A DNA stretch of 35,520 nucleotides from Pseudoselenomonas ruminantium (GTDB lineage: Bacteria; Bacillota; Negativicutes; Selenomonadales; Selenomonadaceae): contig NZ_FOQK01000024.1 in assembly GCF_900113715.1 (NCBI RefSeq), positions 14,561 to 50,080 on the forward strand, in the 5' to 3' direction. The position numbers and the translations under genes are program-made. The notes below the pieces were generated by a model. That model had not been told where the DNA came from. It saw only the letters and a list, made by a program, of their open reading frames with translations, and ran no database searches. This document shows positions 1-8,723 of the stretch, one piece after another. Position 1 is the stretch's first letter. Each line of letters begins with the position of its first letter.

Positions 1-420
1 AGAAAGAAGCACTACCCCGTTCGCCCCTATCATCCGTATGAGCAGGTTTGTACGAACCGTTTCTCTCGTAACAAGCATATCGCTGTAATTCGTAGCCTAA
101 TGCCGGAACAAAGCAGGCTTATCCAAACGTAGTAGAGGGCGGGGGCGGGTACACTTTCTTCGCAGCGGGAGCGATTTGCCCGAACGCAGTGAGGGATGGC
201 CCGCAGTACGTACTTCCTAGAATGATTCGATGTATTGGCGTGCCGCCGGCCTGCCCGGCACATGTATCTGGATACGTACTAAAGCAACCGCGCGGGTCAT
301 TTAGCGGGAGCGGAGAAAAAGTGCACCCGCCCTCACCCAAGCTGAGCTGTAACGAGTTTATTTTAACCACGCACGGACAGTCAAACTGCAATTTGGGCCG
401 GAGTTTTTGTGAGCGGAATA
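1..420. other. No recognisable gene; unexplained segment at window edge
   Basis: All six frames are broken by stops, and the short open frames here resemble no protein family I know. I see no tRNA or rRNA signature. There is a short GC-rich inverted pair near 239-262 (gtgccg and cggcac arms) and a near-palindrome near 51-64. The base composition looks random compared with the coding DNA that follows. It could be intergenic DNA, a decayed region or an assembly edge; I cannot tell which. Confidence 0.4.
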
Positions 421-427
421 TACAGTA

Positions 428-466
428 AAAAACGCTGGGAAATGACGTGCATTTCCCAGCGTTTTT
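428..466 (-). terminator. Rho-independent terminator of the GGDEF gene
   Basis: A perfect inverted repeat with 17-bp arms (428-444 and 450-466) encloses a 5-base loop. The arms begin and end in A and T runs, so it can work in both directions. It abuts the stop codon of the minus-strand diguanylate cyclase gene (466-468). Confidence 0.85.
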
Positions 467-2664
467 CAGTGCTGATAAATCCGATAGCTATCGCGGCAGC
501 TTTCTTTGACGTCGTAGAGTGCGCGGTCGGCGCGACGGAATATGCTGTCGAGATTATGGCGGTCATTGCCACTGCCTGCGGGGCTGATGGCGACGCCGAT
601 GCTGGCGGTTACATTGCCTGGCGTACCGGAGACGATTAAACCACGAGTCTGTTCAAGGATGAGTTCGGCAAGCATGCTGGCATAAGCCTCGCAGTCACCC
701 TTGTCCTCCTGCACGATGAGCAGGGTGAATTCGTCGCCGCCGAAGCGGCCGATATGCGTGCGGGGCGGCAGGATGTCGTAAAGCATGCTGGAGAATTCGA
801 CGAGGATATCGTCGCCGCGCTGATGGCCGTAGGTATCATTGGCTTCTTTGAAGTGGTCGAGGTCGATGATGAAGAAGGCGGCTGACCAGTTATCCGGGAT
901 CTTTTCCAAAATCTGCTGGCACTGGGCAGTCATGGCGGCCTTGTTGAGGCAGCCGGTCAGATGGTCGGTCTCCGCGTTATGCTTGTAGTTATCGCGGTCT
1001 TCCTGCAGAATCTCCACCGCGTCAAGGGCCTGCTGGAGCTCGAGTTCACGCGCGCGGAGGACGCGGTTCTTTTCCTGCTCCAGGCGGTTGCGGTACATCA
1101 GGAAGATGGCCGTGGCCAAGATGGTGAAGACAATCAGCAGGCCGATGGTCAACGACAGCGGGTGCTGGCTCAGCAGATAGCCAAAGGAGACGTCCGGCTC
1201 ACTGTTGCGTTGTATGATTTGTGCCAGCTGGTTCTGCGGCAGGCCCAAGAGTGCTGTATTGACTGTGCGGCAGAGCGTTTCGGGCGCGTCCGCGCGGAAC
1301 ATCAGGCAAAGGGGGACGGAAACCGTGGTGCTTTCGAGCACTTTGAGCTGGAAGTGCAGCAGCACGTTCTTGTTTTTGGACAGGTATGGCTGCGGCAGAT
1401 AGGTGCAGTCATATTGTCCCTGTTCGACGGCGTAGAGGCATTCCTCGGGGTCAGCCAGCTCGGTCACTTTTGCCTGCGGATTGAGGCGCTGGAAGAAATC
1501 CCGCAGGCCAGTAAAGCAGGTTGGCAGGACGATGTGTTCTGGGCGGGCGGAGTCGCTGCGGGTCCGGGCAATGATCGGTGTGAACGGCAGCCAGAGAATA
1601 TTATTGGAAAATTGCATGAATTGCAGCTTGGGATCGTTGACATAGACGGCAAACATTGCTTCAGCATCATGCGTGTGCAACATGCGTATCGCATCATCGT
1701 ATGAGTCAGCAATGCTGGGCTGGAAAACGATTCCTGTGGCATTCATCAGCAGCGTCAGGATGTCTGGTGCAATGCCGTAGATATTGCCGAAGTCATTGTT
1801 CTTCTGGACAAGCGGGGCAAAGGCGCCCGGGAAGATCACGCGTACGGTCGGCGCCGTGCGGATATAGGCCTGCTGCTGCTCGGAGTAGCGGGCCATCTTG
1901 TAGATGCTTGGATCGAGGTATTCCCGTTCCAGACGTGTCTCGAACGAAGGATTCGTCATCTCGATATTCAGGATGGCCTGATTCAGCTCGCTCATCAGTG
2001 TGGTATGGGCCGGAGTGGTCAGGTATTGCTGGGGGATGGTGGTCACGAAGGAAACCCAGCGTTCGGTGCCCGTCAGGTTGAATACGGTGCTGGCCATGAG
2101 CTGGATCTCCCCCTTCTGGAGGGCGGCATTGAGCGCATCGCCTGATGGGTAGGTGCGCAGGGTTACGGACCAGCCGTTGGCGTTGATGTAGAATTGCAGA
2201 CGGCTCTTGATGTCGTCGCTGGCGAGCAAGCCGATGGTGGAGCCGTTGATGGTAGCGGCATAGTCGGCATCGATGGACGTATTATCGCCGCGGGCATAAA
2301 GGCCGAGCACAGCATAGCAGGAGTAGCCATCGGAGAAAAGAAAGTTTTCGTCCGCGAAAGCGGCGCTGCATACCGGTGCGACGAGATCGAGACGGCCGTC
2401 GCGCAGCCGCTGCAGGCAGTCCGCAGCCGATCCGTGGTAGATCTCGTATTGCCAATGCGTGATTTTGGCGATTTCTGCTAGATAGGCGGTGTTATAGCTG
2501 GCCAGCAGCCGGATGGCATCGTTGGCCGGGCCGGGGCGCCGGTCGTTGGCAATGCCGACACGGATGATCTGGTAGGCAGGCGGCTCCGCCAAACCTTTCG
2601 CGGGCAGCAGGGCCAGCAGTATCAGGCTCAGCAGCAGGCAGCTTAGCTTCTGTACAAAATACAT
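466..2664 (-). CDS. Membrane diguanylate cyclase with tandem periplasmic solute-binding sensor domains
   Basis: Predicted to make cyclic-di-GMP from two GTP at the inner membrane in response to a periplasmic ligand. The 732-aa protein has a signal sequence (about 1-26), two SBP_bac_3/Venus-flytrap-like domains (about 30-490), a membrane segment (about 503-525), a charged coiled linker and a C-terminal GGDEF domain (about 565-732). The active-site loop is intact (RFGGDEF, GGDEF at about 642-646). The upstream RxxD inhibitory site appears absent: the aligned residues read PPRT. I chose the ATG at 2664, preceded by AAGGGG, over a TTG 39 bases upstream that overlaps the previous gene. It lies 13 bp downstream of the EAL gene and so is probably co-transcribed with it. 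The domain calls are from motifs; the ligand is unknown. Confidence 0.9.
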   Translation of the reverse strand: MYFVQKLSCLLLSLILLALLPAKGLAEPPAYQIIRVGIANDRRPGPANDAIRLLASYNTAYLAEIAKITHWQYEIYHGSAADCLQRLRDGRLDLVAPVCSAAFADENFLFSDGYSCYAVLGLYARGDNTSIDADYAATINGSTIGLLASDDIKSRLQFYINANGWSVTLRTYPSGDALNAALQKGEIQLMASTVFNLTGTERWVSFVTTIPQQYLTTPAHTTLMSELNQAILNIEMTNPSFETRLEREYLDPSIYKMARYSEQQQAYIRTAPTVRVIFPGAFAPLVQKNNDFGNIYGIAPDILTLLMNATGIVFQPSIADSYDDAIRMLHTHDAEAMFAVYVNDPKLQFMQFSNNILWLPFTPIIARTRSDSARPEHIVLPTCFTGLRDFFQRLNPQAKVTELADPEECLYAVEQGQYDCTYLPQPYLSKNKNVLLHFQLKVLESTTVSVPLCLMFRADAPETLCRTVNTALLGLPQNQLAQIIQRNSEPDVSFGYLLSQHPLSLTIGLLIVFTILATAIFLMYRNRLEQEKNRVLRARELELQQALDAVEILQEDRDNYKHNAETDHLTGCLNKAAMTAQCQQILEKIPDNWSAAFFIIDLDHFKEANDTYGHQRGDDILVEFSSMLYDILPPRTHIGRFGGDEFTLLIVQEDKGDCEAYASMLAELILEQTRGLIVSGTPGNVTASIGVAISPAGSGNDRHNLDSIFRRADRALYDVKESCRDSYRIYQH

Positions 2665-2677
2665 GGTAAAACCCCTT

Positions 2678-5365
2678 TTAGGACTCAGTGGAATGTTCTT
2701 CAAGAAATGCTGCGAAATTTGCTAAAGGCATGGGGCGGGCAAATAGGAAGCCTTGCCCGAACCGGCAGCCAATGGCCAGCAGTAGTTTTTCCTGCTGGCG
2801 GGTTTCGATGCCCTCGGTCAATACTTTCATATTGAGGCTCTTGCCTAGTTCGACGATGTGACGCAGGATGGTCAATGACCGTGGCGATTTTTCCGCGGCC
2901 AGCAGCATAGTGCGGTCGATTTTCATGACATCCATGGGGAGGTTCTGCAGCATAGCAATCGAAGAATAGCCGGTGCAGAAGTCATCCATCGAGAGGCAGA
3001 AGCCCATATGACGAAGCTGGGCGACAATAGTGGCCGCATCGTAGCGGGCATCGTTGGCGTTGTAGTCGATAAAAGCGGTTTCGGTGAGTTCAAGCTCAAT
3101 ACTGCCGTTTGGCAGCTGATATTTATCGGCGATGTCCTGCATATGCGCCAGGTAGTTTTCCTCGGTGATATGCAGGCCGGATTGATTGACGGCAATCGGC
3201 ACAATGGCTTCGCCACGAGCCAGTCGTTTCTGCTGGTACTGGCAGACCGTTTCGAGCATATAGTAGTCGAGCTGGACGGCAAACCCATTGTGTTCAAATA
3301 GGTGCATGAATTTTGCTGGCATAAGGAAACCAAGCTCAGGACTTTGCCAGCGTACAAGAGCTTCAGCGGCTACAATTGTCTGGGTCTCGATGTCGTATTT
3401 CGGCTGCAGGTAGACCTGGAATTCGCCATTCTTGAGCGCCTTGCCCATAAGGTCCTCCATCTGCTTGCGATAGAGCAGGCGCTCGCGCAGCGAGGTGTTG
3501 TAGGTGCTGATCTCCTTGTCGTGGGATACGCTTTCGGCGTAGGCCAGCATGGCGTTGTCCAGAAGCGCCGCAGCGTTGATTGGCCCGGTCGTGGGGATGG
3601 CGCAGAGCCCGATATGGTAGCGGATGATCATCGGGGTGCCATTGACGCTGCAGGTGCTGGCATCCTGGGCCAGCTTGGCTGCGGACTGCTCCATGGTAAA
3701 GCCTGCGGGCAGGCGGCAGAGCACAGCCAGAGAAACCGTGTCCAAAGACATGGCATGTGTGAGCAGCCAGTCGTTTTGGGCGCGTGCCTGCTGGATAAGA
3801 CCAAGCAAGGCTTGATTGAAGGTCTTACGTGTGTAGAGCTCGCGCAGGAAAGCGATATGCTGGGCGGAGAGTACGAGCAGGAACAGCTTGCCGTGCTCGC
3901 GTTCTTCGCGGTAGCGGTCGATATTGGCTGGCAGGTTGTTGACGAACCAGCGCAGATTATACATGTTTACTTCCTTGATGTAGTGTGCTTCGCGATAAAG
4001 TGCTTCATTATGCCGTTTGTTAAGCTGCATGATGAGCAGCAGGACGATAATGATGGCAAGCAGCAAGGTTGAGCAACAGACGAGCGTGCCAATCGGGTTG
4101 CGGTAGATTAGTGCGGGCAGAGTATCCCGCCCCTGGATAGTATAGACCTGCCGGTTGATGATGCTCGAAGTCTGGTGCGGATCAATATGCGTGATTTCTT
4201 TGTTGAGGATACGGATAAGGATAGGATCAGCTTTTTGGCTTACGGCGATAGAGACATCGTGGGAAAAGACGACATTGCTGTTCGTATACAGATTGTAGTA
4301 GTTGCCCAGATGGATGTCAGCTTGTACTGTGATGGATTTTGCAAAAGTGATATCGGCCTGGCCGCTGTTGACGGCAAACATGCACTCCTGTACGGTGTCA
4401 TAATAGCGCAGCTGCTCAGGCGGATACATGGATTCGATGTATTTATGGGCGTAGAAATGGCCGCGCGGACAAGCGACAATCGGTGTAGACGGCAATTCTT
4501 GATCCTTGCGCAGGACGGCGACATAGTTGATGGTCAGATAGGGGAGCGTAATATCGGCGTTATGCTGATGGGCCCAGTTGTAGTCAGAGTAGAAGTCGGC
4601 CACCATAGTGATATCACCATCGGTTAATTGCTGCATCATGCGAGCATGGTCGCTATTGGGCAGGACTTCAATGCGGATACCGAGGTCTGAGGCGATGAGT
4701 GCCATGATATCTGAGATGACGCCTGCATGGGTGCCATCGCCGAGAAAATATGTATACGGTGGCTGGCCCGGGGAAGCCATCGCGTAGATGACTGGATGTT
4801 CGGCCAGATATCGTTTTTCTGCCGGAGTCAGGCTGAGCGCACCCTGTTCGCCAGCATCCCGGTATTTTTCGAGCAAGCGGAGCGTGTAGAGTGGTGCGAT
4901 GCTGCGGAGCTGGTCCAGGCTGTCATCGACGGCCTGAGCGAGGGCTTGATTCCGCGTGCTGATTTCAAGCCAGCCAATGCCGCGGGCCAGCGGTATTGTG
5001 CGGATTCCGGCTGGTGGCGAGATGATATCATCGGGCATAGCGTAGTTTCGCAGATTGTCGCTTTGGGCGATGATATCGATGGCGCCGCTTTGCAGGCGCG
5101 TCCGGTTTTCACTGGCTGTTCCCGGTATGTAGATGACGTTTGCGCCAATATGGGTAGCAAGCGTTTCGATGGATTCGTAGAGCATGCCGTGATAATGATT
5201 ATGGGCATCCCGTGTCAGATGACTGGCCGATTCGGTATAGCCGACGCGCAGCGTCTGGCGCTCATAGGCAGAAGCAGCAGGCAGCAGCGTCAATAGCAGG
5301 CCAAAGGTAAAAAGTGCGGCCAAAAGCCGGCGGCATCTGGTGGCAAATGATCGTGATGATTGCAT
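2678..5365 (-). CDS. Membrane cyclic-di-GMP phosphodiesterase (EAL) with tandem periplasmic sensor domains
   Basis: Predicted to hydrolyse cyclic-di-GMP to pGpG. The 895-aa protein has a signal peptide ending near ASA-33, two SBP_bac_3-like periplasmic domains, and a membrane segment (about 422-446). A GGDEF-like region without a GGDEF motif (about 480-620) follows, then an EAL domain (about 636-890). Catalytic landmarks are present: EALVRW (EAL 668-670), VNQSG, ELTET, DD at 794-795, the MKID lysine and TEGIET. The loop normally written DDFGTG reads DDFCTG, an unusual Gly-to-Cys change. The ATG at 5365 with AAGGGATG upstream was preferred to an upstream TTG. It has the same sensor architecture as the adjacent cyclase, so the two are probably an opposed synthesis and degradation pair. 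The degenerate GGDEF may be a regulatory module, which is inference. Confidence 0.9.
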   Translation of the reverse strand: MQSSRSFATRCRRLLAALFTFGLLLTLLPAASAYERQTLRVGYTESASHLTRDAHNHYHGMLYESIETLATHIGANVIYIPGTASENRTRLQSGAIDIIAQSDNLRNYAMPDDIISPPAGIRTIPLARGIGWLEISTRNQALAQAVDDSLDQLRSIAPLYTLRLLEKYRDAGEQGALSLTPAEKRYLAEHPVIYAMASPGQPPYTYFLGDGTHAGVISDIMALIASDLGIRIEVLPNSDHARMMQQLTDGDITMVADFYSDYNWAHQHNADITLPYLTINYVAVLRKDQELPSTPIVACPRGHFYAHKYIESMYPPEQLRYYDTVQECMFAVNSGQADITFAKSITVQADIHLGNYYNLYTNSNVVFSHDVSIAVSQKADPILIRILNKEITHIDPHQTSSIINRQVYTIQGRDTLPALIYRNPIGTLVCCSTLLLAIIIVLLLIMQLNKRHNEALYREAHYIKEVNMYNLRWFVNNLPANIDRYREEREHGKLFLLVLSAQHIAFLRELYTRKTFNQALLGLIQQARAQNDWLLTHAMSLDTVSLAVLCRLPAGFTMEQSAAKLAQDASTCSVNGTPMIIRYHIGLCAIPTTGPINAAALLDNAMLAYAESVSHDKEISTYNTSLRERLLYRKQMEDLMGKALKNGEFQVYLQPKYDIETQTIVAAEALVRWQSPELGFLMPAKFMHLFEHNGFAVQLDYYMLETVCQYQQKRLARGEAIVPIAVNQSGLHITEENYLAHMQDIADKYQLPNGSIELELTETAFIDYNANDARYDAATIVAQLRHMGFCLSMDDFCTGYSSIAMLQNLPMDVMKIDRTMLLAAEKSPRSLTILRHIVELGKSLNMKVLTEGIETRQQEKLLLAIGCRFGQGFLFARPMPLANFAAFLEEHSTES

Positions 5366-5454
5366 AGGAACATCCCTTCTTCCCGTGTCGATCAAAAATC
5401 TATCCGTAGGCCAATGGTTGTTCGCTTATAGGCGGATAGTCCTAGCGTTTTCTA

Positions 5455-5485
5455 TCTATAATCCTATCATAATATCGCAGTTCAA
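5455..5485 (-). promoter_or_regulatory. Possible promoter of the EAL-GGDEF operon
   Basis: On the minus strand a TTGAAC-like -35 (5480-5485) is followed 18-19 bases later by a TATAGA/TTATAG-like -10 (5455-5461), about 90 bp upstream of the EAL start. The spacing is slightly long, so this is only a candidate. The 346-bp gap between the EAL start and sufC holds this and the suf promoter, and nothing else I can recognise. Confidence 0.35.
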
Positions 5486-5608
5486 GCGAGCAAATCTTTT
5501 CCTATAATGAAGAAAACTGACGAAGAAATAGGCTGCGAACGAGATAGTTTTTATCGATGATATATATTCTCAATTATGTGTGAAATTTATTGTTCGTGAG
5601 CCTTTCTA

Positions 5609-5637
5609 TTGACTTTTTGCATGAAAGCACATACAAT
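5609..5637 (+). promoter_or_regulatory. Sigma-A-type promoter of the suf operon
   Basis: TTGACT (5609-5614) and TACAAT (5632-5637) are separated by an ideal 17 bp, about 70 bp ahead of sufC. Both hexamers are one base from consensus. I see no clear IscR- or Fur-type operator, so regulation cannot be named. Confidence 0.75.
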
Positions 5638-5711
5638 GAAAACATCAATCCCGAGTAAAATACTAAGGATTAAACAACGAACCGTTTTTTCATAGAAGGA
5701 GAGTTTATATA

Positions 5712-6470
5712 ATGGCAGAGAAGCTTTTGGAAATCAAGAATCTCCATGCGGGCGTGGAAGATAAAGAAATCCTCAAAGGATTGAATCTTTCCGTCAACAA
5801 GGGAGAGGTTCATGTCATCCTCGGCCCGAATGGCTCGGGCAAATCGACACTTATGAATGTCATCATGGGGCACCCGAAGTATCAGGTTACGGAGGGTACG
5901 ATGACGTTCGAAGGTGAGGATATGACGGAACTAAAAACTTTCGAACGTGCGCGCAAGGGCCTCTTCCTGTCGTTTCAGACGCCGGAGGAGATTCCGGGGA
6001 TTACGGTCGAGAACATGATCCGTACGTCCAAGCAGACCATCACGGGGAATAAGGTCAAGATTTTGCCATTCCGTAAGGAAATGAAGGCGCAGATGCAGGA
6101 GCTCAAGATGAAGCCGGAGTATGCGCAGCGCTACATGAACGTCGGTTTCTCAGGCGGTGAGAAGAAGCGCAACGAAATCCTGCAGCTCCTGATGCTGCAG
6201 CCGAAGCTCGCACTGCTCGATGAGACGGATTCGGGCCTTGATGTTGACGCCGTCCAGATTGTCTCTGAGGGCGTAGCCAAGTTCCATACCGAAGAGAATA
6301 GCTGCCTGATCATCACGCATAACACGCGCATCCTCGAGAAACTCAAGGTCGACAAGGTACATGTACTGATGAACGGCCAGATTGTCGAAGAGGGTGGCGC
6401 TGAGCTCATCGAGGACATCAACAGCCGTGGTTTCACGCATATCCTTGAAGCGCAGCCGGAAGCAAAGTGA
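5712..6470 (+). CDS. sufC: SufC Fe-S assembly ATPase
   Basis: Cytoplasmic ABC-type ATPase of the SUF system, which drives conformational change in the SufB-SufD scaffold during Fe-S cluster assembly. The 252-aa length is normal for the family. Visible motifs are Walker A GPNGSGKST (about residue 38), the signature FSGGEKKRNE and Walker B LALLDETDSGLD with its catalytic region. The ATG at 5712 follows a strong AGAAGGAGAG site. It is the first gene of a five-gene operon, with sufB starting 10 bp after its stop. Identification is firm. Confidence 0.97.
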   Translation: MAEKLLEIKNLHAGVEDKEILKGLNLSVNKGEVHVILGPNGSGKSTLMNVIMGHPKYQVTEGTMTFEGEDMTELKTFERARKGLFLSFQTPEEIPGITVENMIRTSKQTITGNKVKILPFRKEMKAQMQELKMKPEYAQRYMNVGFSGGEKKRNEILQLLMLQPKLALLDETDSGLDVDAVQIVSEGVAKFHTEENSCLIITHNTRILEKLKVDKVHVLMNGQIVEEGGAELIEDINSRGFTHILEAQPEAK

Positions 6471-6480
6471 GGCGTTCCTG

Positions 6481-7890
6481 ATGGCAGAGAAGAAAAAAAC
6501 ATATATCGAAGATATCGAGCGCACGCTTTATGATATCAAGGATGTCGATCATTCGGTCTATAAGGCCCATAGCGGACTTACGGAGGATGTAGTCCGCGAT
6601 ATATCCACGCGCAAGAAAGAGCCGCAGTGGATGCTGGATTTCCGCTTGAAATCCCTGGAGGTCTACAATTCCCTGGAGCTGCCCACCTGGGGGCCGAGCC
6701 TTGAGGAGCTCCACATGGACGATATCGTCACTTACGTCCAGCCAGATGCTAAGATGACGGGCAGCTGGGAAGAGGTGCCGGAGGATATCAAGGATACCTT
6801 TGACCGCCTGGGCATCCCGGAAGCCGAAAAGACGTCGCTGGGCGGTGTCGGTGCGCAGTACGATTCGGAGGTCGTTTATCATTCCATTCAGGAAGACATG
6901 GTCAAGCAGGGCGTCATCTACACCGATATGGAAACGGCTGTCCGCGAACATGAAGAAATCGTCAAGGAATACTTCATGACGCTGGTTCCGCCTAAGGATC
7001 ATAAATTTGCGGCCCTGCATGGTGCGGTCTGGTCGGGAGGATCCTTCGTCTATGTACCGGCTGGCGTCCATGTGGAGATGCCGCTGCAGAGCTATTTCCG
7101 TCTCAATGCAGCTGGTGCCGGCCAGTTCGAGCATACCTTGATTATCGTGGAACCGGGCGCAAGCCTGCACTTTATCGAAGGCTGCTCGGCACCGAAACAC
7201 AATGTCACGAATCTGCATGCCGGCTGCGTGGAGCTTTTCGTCAAGGATGGGGCGCGCTTGCGCTACTCTACCATCGAGAACTGGTCGCGCAACATGATGA
7301 ACCTCAATACGAAGCGTGCTTTGGTGGAAAAAGACGGCATCATCGAATGGGTATCTGGTTCCTTTGGTTCCCATATTTCGTGTCTCTATCCATGCAGTGT
7401 CCTGCACGGGGAAAATGCCCGCTGTGAATTCACGGGCGTTACTTTTGCTTCGAAGGGGCAGAACCTCGATACAGGCGCCAGCGTCATCCACGCCGCACCC
7501 CATACGTCAGCGAACATCAACACGCGCACGATCTCGAAGGCAGGCGGCATGGCAACCTACCGCAGTGCCGTCAAGGTCACGAAGAATGCTCCCTATGCAA
7601 AATGTTCGGTCAACTGCGAGTCGCTGATGCTGGACAATCTTTCCCGCAGCGATACACTGCCGGTCATGGACATCGAGGGTGATGAGGCCGACATCGGGCA
7701 TGAGGCCAAGATAGGCCGCATCAGTGATGAGGCGATCTTCTATCTCACCTGCCGCGGCATTGATGAGGAAGAAGCCCGGGCAATGATCGTCCGCGGCTTT
7801 GTCGAGCCGATTGCCAAGGAGTTGCCGCTCGAGTATGCGCTCGAAATGAATAATCTGGTAAATATTGAGTTGGAAGGGACTATCGGCTAA
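6481..7890 (+). CDS. sufB: SufB Fe-S scaffold protein
   Basis: Core scaffold subunit of the SufBCD complex, which receives persulfide sulfur and assembles Fe-S clusters. The protein has 469 residues, typical for SufB, with the C-terminal SufBD beta-helix and a terminal LPLEYA helix region like that of E. coli SufB. By eye, the cysteine of the NCESLML motif aligns with the E. coli SufB catalytic Cys405 region. The start is the ATG at 6481, just after sufC, preceded by a GTGAGG site. An open frame extends upstream into sufC but lacks a better start. The stop overlaps the sufD start (TAATG). Confidence 0.96.
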   Translation: MAEKKKTYIEDIERTLYDIKDVDHSVYKAHSGLTEDVVRDISTRKKEPQWMLDFRLKSLEVYNSLELPTWGPSLEELHMDDIVTYVQPDAKMTGSWEEVPEDIKDTFDRLGIPEAEKTSLGGVGAQYDSEVVYHSIQEDMVKQGVIYTDMETAVREHEEIVKEYFMTLVPPKDHKFAALHGAVWSGGSFVYVPAGVHVEMPLQSYFRLNAAGAGQFEHTLIIVEPGASLHFIEGCSAPKHNVTNLHAGCVELFVKDGARLRYSTIENWSRNMMNLNTKRALVEKDGIIEWVSGSFGSHISCLYPCSVLHGENARCEFTGVTFASKGQNLDTGASVIHAAPHTSANINTRTISKAGGMATYRSAVKVTKNAPYAKCSVNCESLMLDNLSRSDTLPVMDIEGDEADIGHEAKIGRISDEAIFYLTCRGIDEEEARAMIVRGFVEPIAKELPLEYALEMNNLVNIELEGTIG

Positions 7891-8723
7891 TGGATGATAA
7901 AATTTTTTCTGAGATTCCGATGCGCACCTGGCGCTGGCTGGGCGTCAATGAAGCCCGGGTTCCGGAAAACCTCAGTGATAACGTAAAGAAAAAACAGATT
8001 CTCGTGGAAGCCGGACAGAAGGATGAAGTTGTCCTGGTAAACCGCGAGGGTGGCCAGCTGGAAGTACAGGTACATATCGCCGACGGTGGTGAGCTGCATC
8101 TGGTGAATGCGCAGCTGGTGCCTGATGATACGGCAGCTACCAGCCGCGTGAAAGTTTACGTGGGCAAGGGGGCTAAATTCAGCTATACTACGGTGGAAGC
8201 TGGTGCACGTCATACGGCGGCCGAGCTTACGGTGGATATGGCTGGCGATGACAGCGTTAGTGATATTTGGGGGCTTTATTTCGGCGATGGCGAAAGCAAA
8301 ATCGACCTCAACTACGTTATTCGCCAGAAGGGGCGCCGTACCGATGCCAACATGCAGGTTCGCGGTGCACTGTTAGGAACCAGCGATAAGATATTCCGCG
8401 GCACCTTGGACTTCCTCGAAGGTTCCAAGGGATCTGTGGGCCGCGAGAATGAGGAAGTGGTCCTGCTTTCGCCAACAGTTCGCAACCGCAGCGTTCCGGT
8501 CATGCTCTCCCATGAGGATGACGTGGATGGCCACCATGCCGTAAGCGTTGGCAAGATTGACGAAGGCAAACTGTTCTATCTCATGAGCCGTGGCCTCGAT
8601 ATGGCCGATGCCCAGCGCTTGATTGTGGAGGCATCCTTCAATCCGGTCTTGGACCGCATTGAAGACGAGGAGCTCAAAGCGGAGATTGACAAGGTATTGA
8701 TGGGGAGGCTCGCAAATGGCTGA
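7890..8723 (+). CDS. sufD: SufD scaffold subunit, short form
   Basis: Partner of SufB in the SufBCD scaffold. At 277 aa it is clearly shorter than E. coli SufD (about 420 aa): the conserved C-terminal SufBD core is present and most of the N-terminal helical extension is missing. The DDVDGHHAVSVGKID stretch aligns by eye with the E. coli segment holding the functionally important His360, and the second histidine is conserved. The start ATG shares one base with the sufB stop, so translation is probably coupled. The order between sufB and sufS supports the name. Confidence 0.88.
   Translation: MDDKIFSEIPMRTWRWLGVNEARVPENLSDNVKKKQILVEAGQKDEVVLVNREGGQLEVQVHIADGGELHLVNAQLVPDDTAATSRVKVYVGKGAKFSYTTVEAGARHTAAELTVDMAGDDSVSDIWGLYFGDGESKIDLNYVIRQKGRRTDANMQVRGALLGTSDKIFRGTLDFLEGSKGSVGRENEEVVLLSPTVRNRSVPVMLSHEDDVDGHHAVSVGKIDEGKLFYLMSRGLDMADAQRLIVEASFNPVLDRIEDEELKAEIDKVLMGRLANG

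Noticed and set aside
961-1704. Long plus-strand open frame (247 codons)
   Set aside because: It lies wholly inside the diguanylate cyclase gene on the other strand and has no recognisable domain or signal; a shadow of high-GC coding DNA.
6433-7503. Long minus-strand open frame of 356 codons opposite sufB
   Set aside because: SufB on the plus strand is unmistakable; the opposite frame has no family features.
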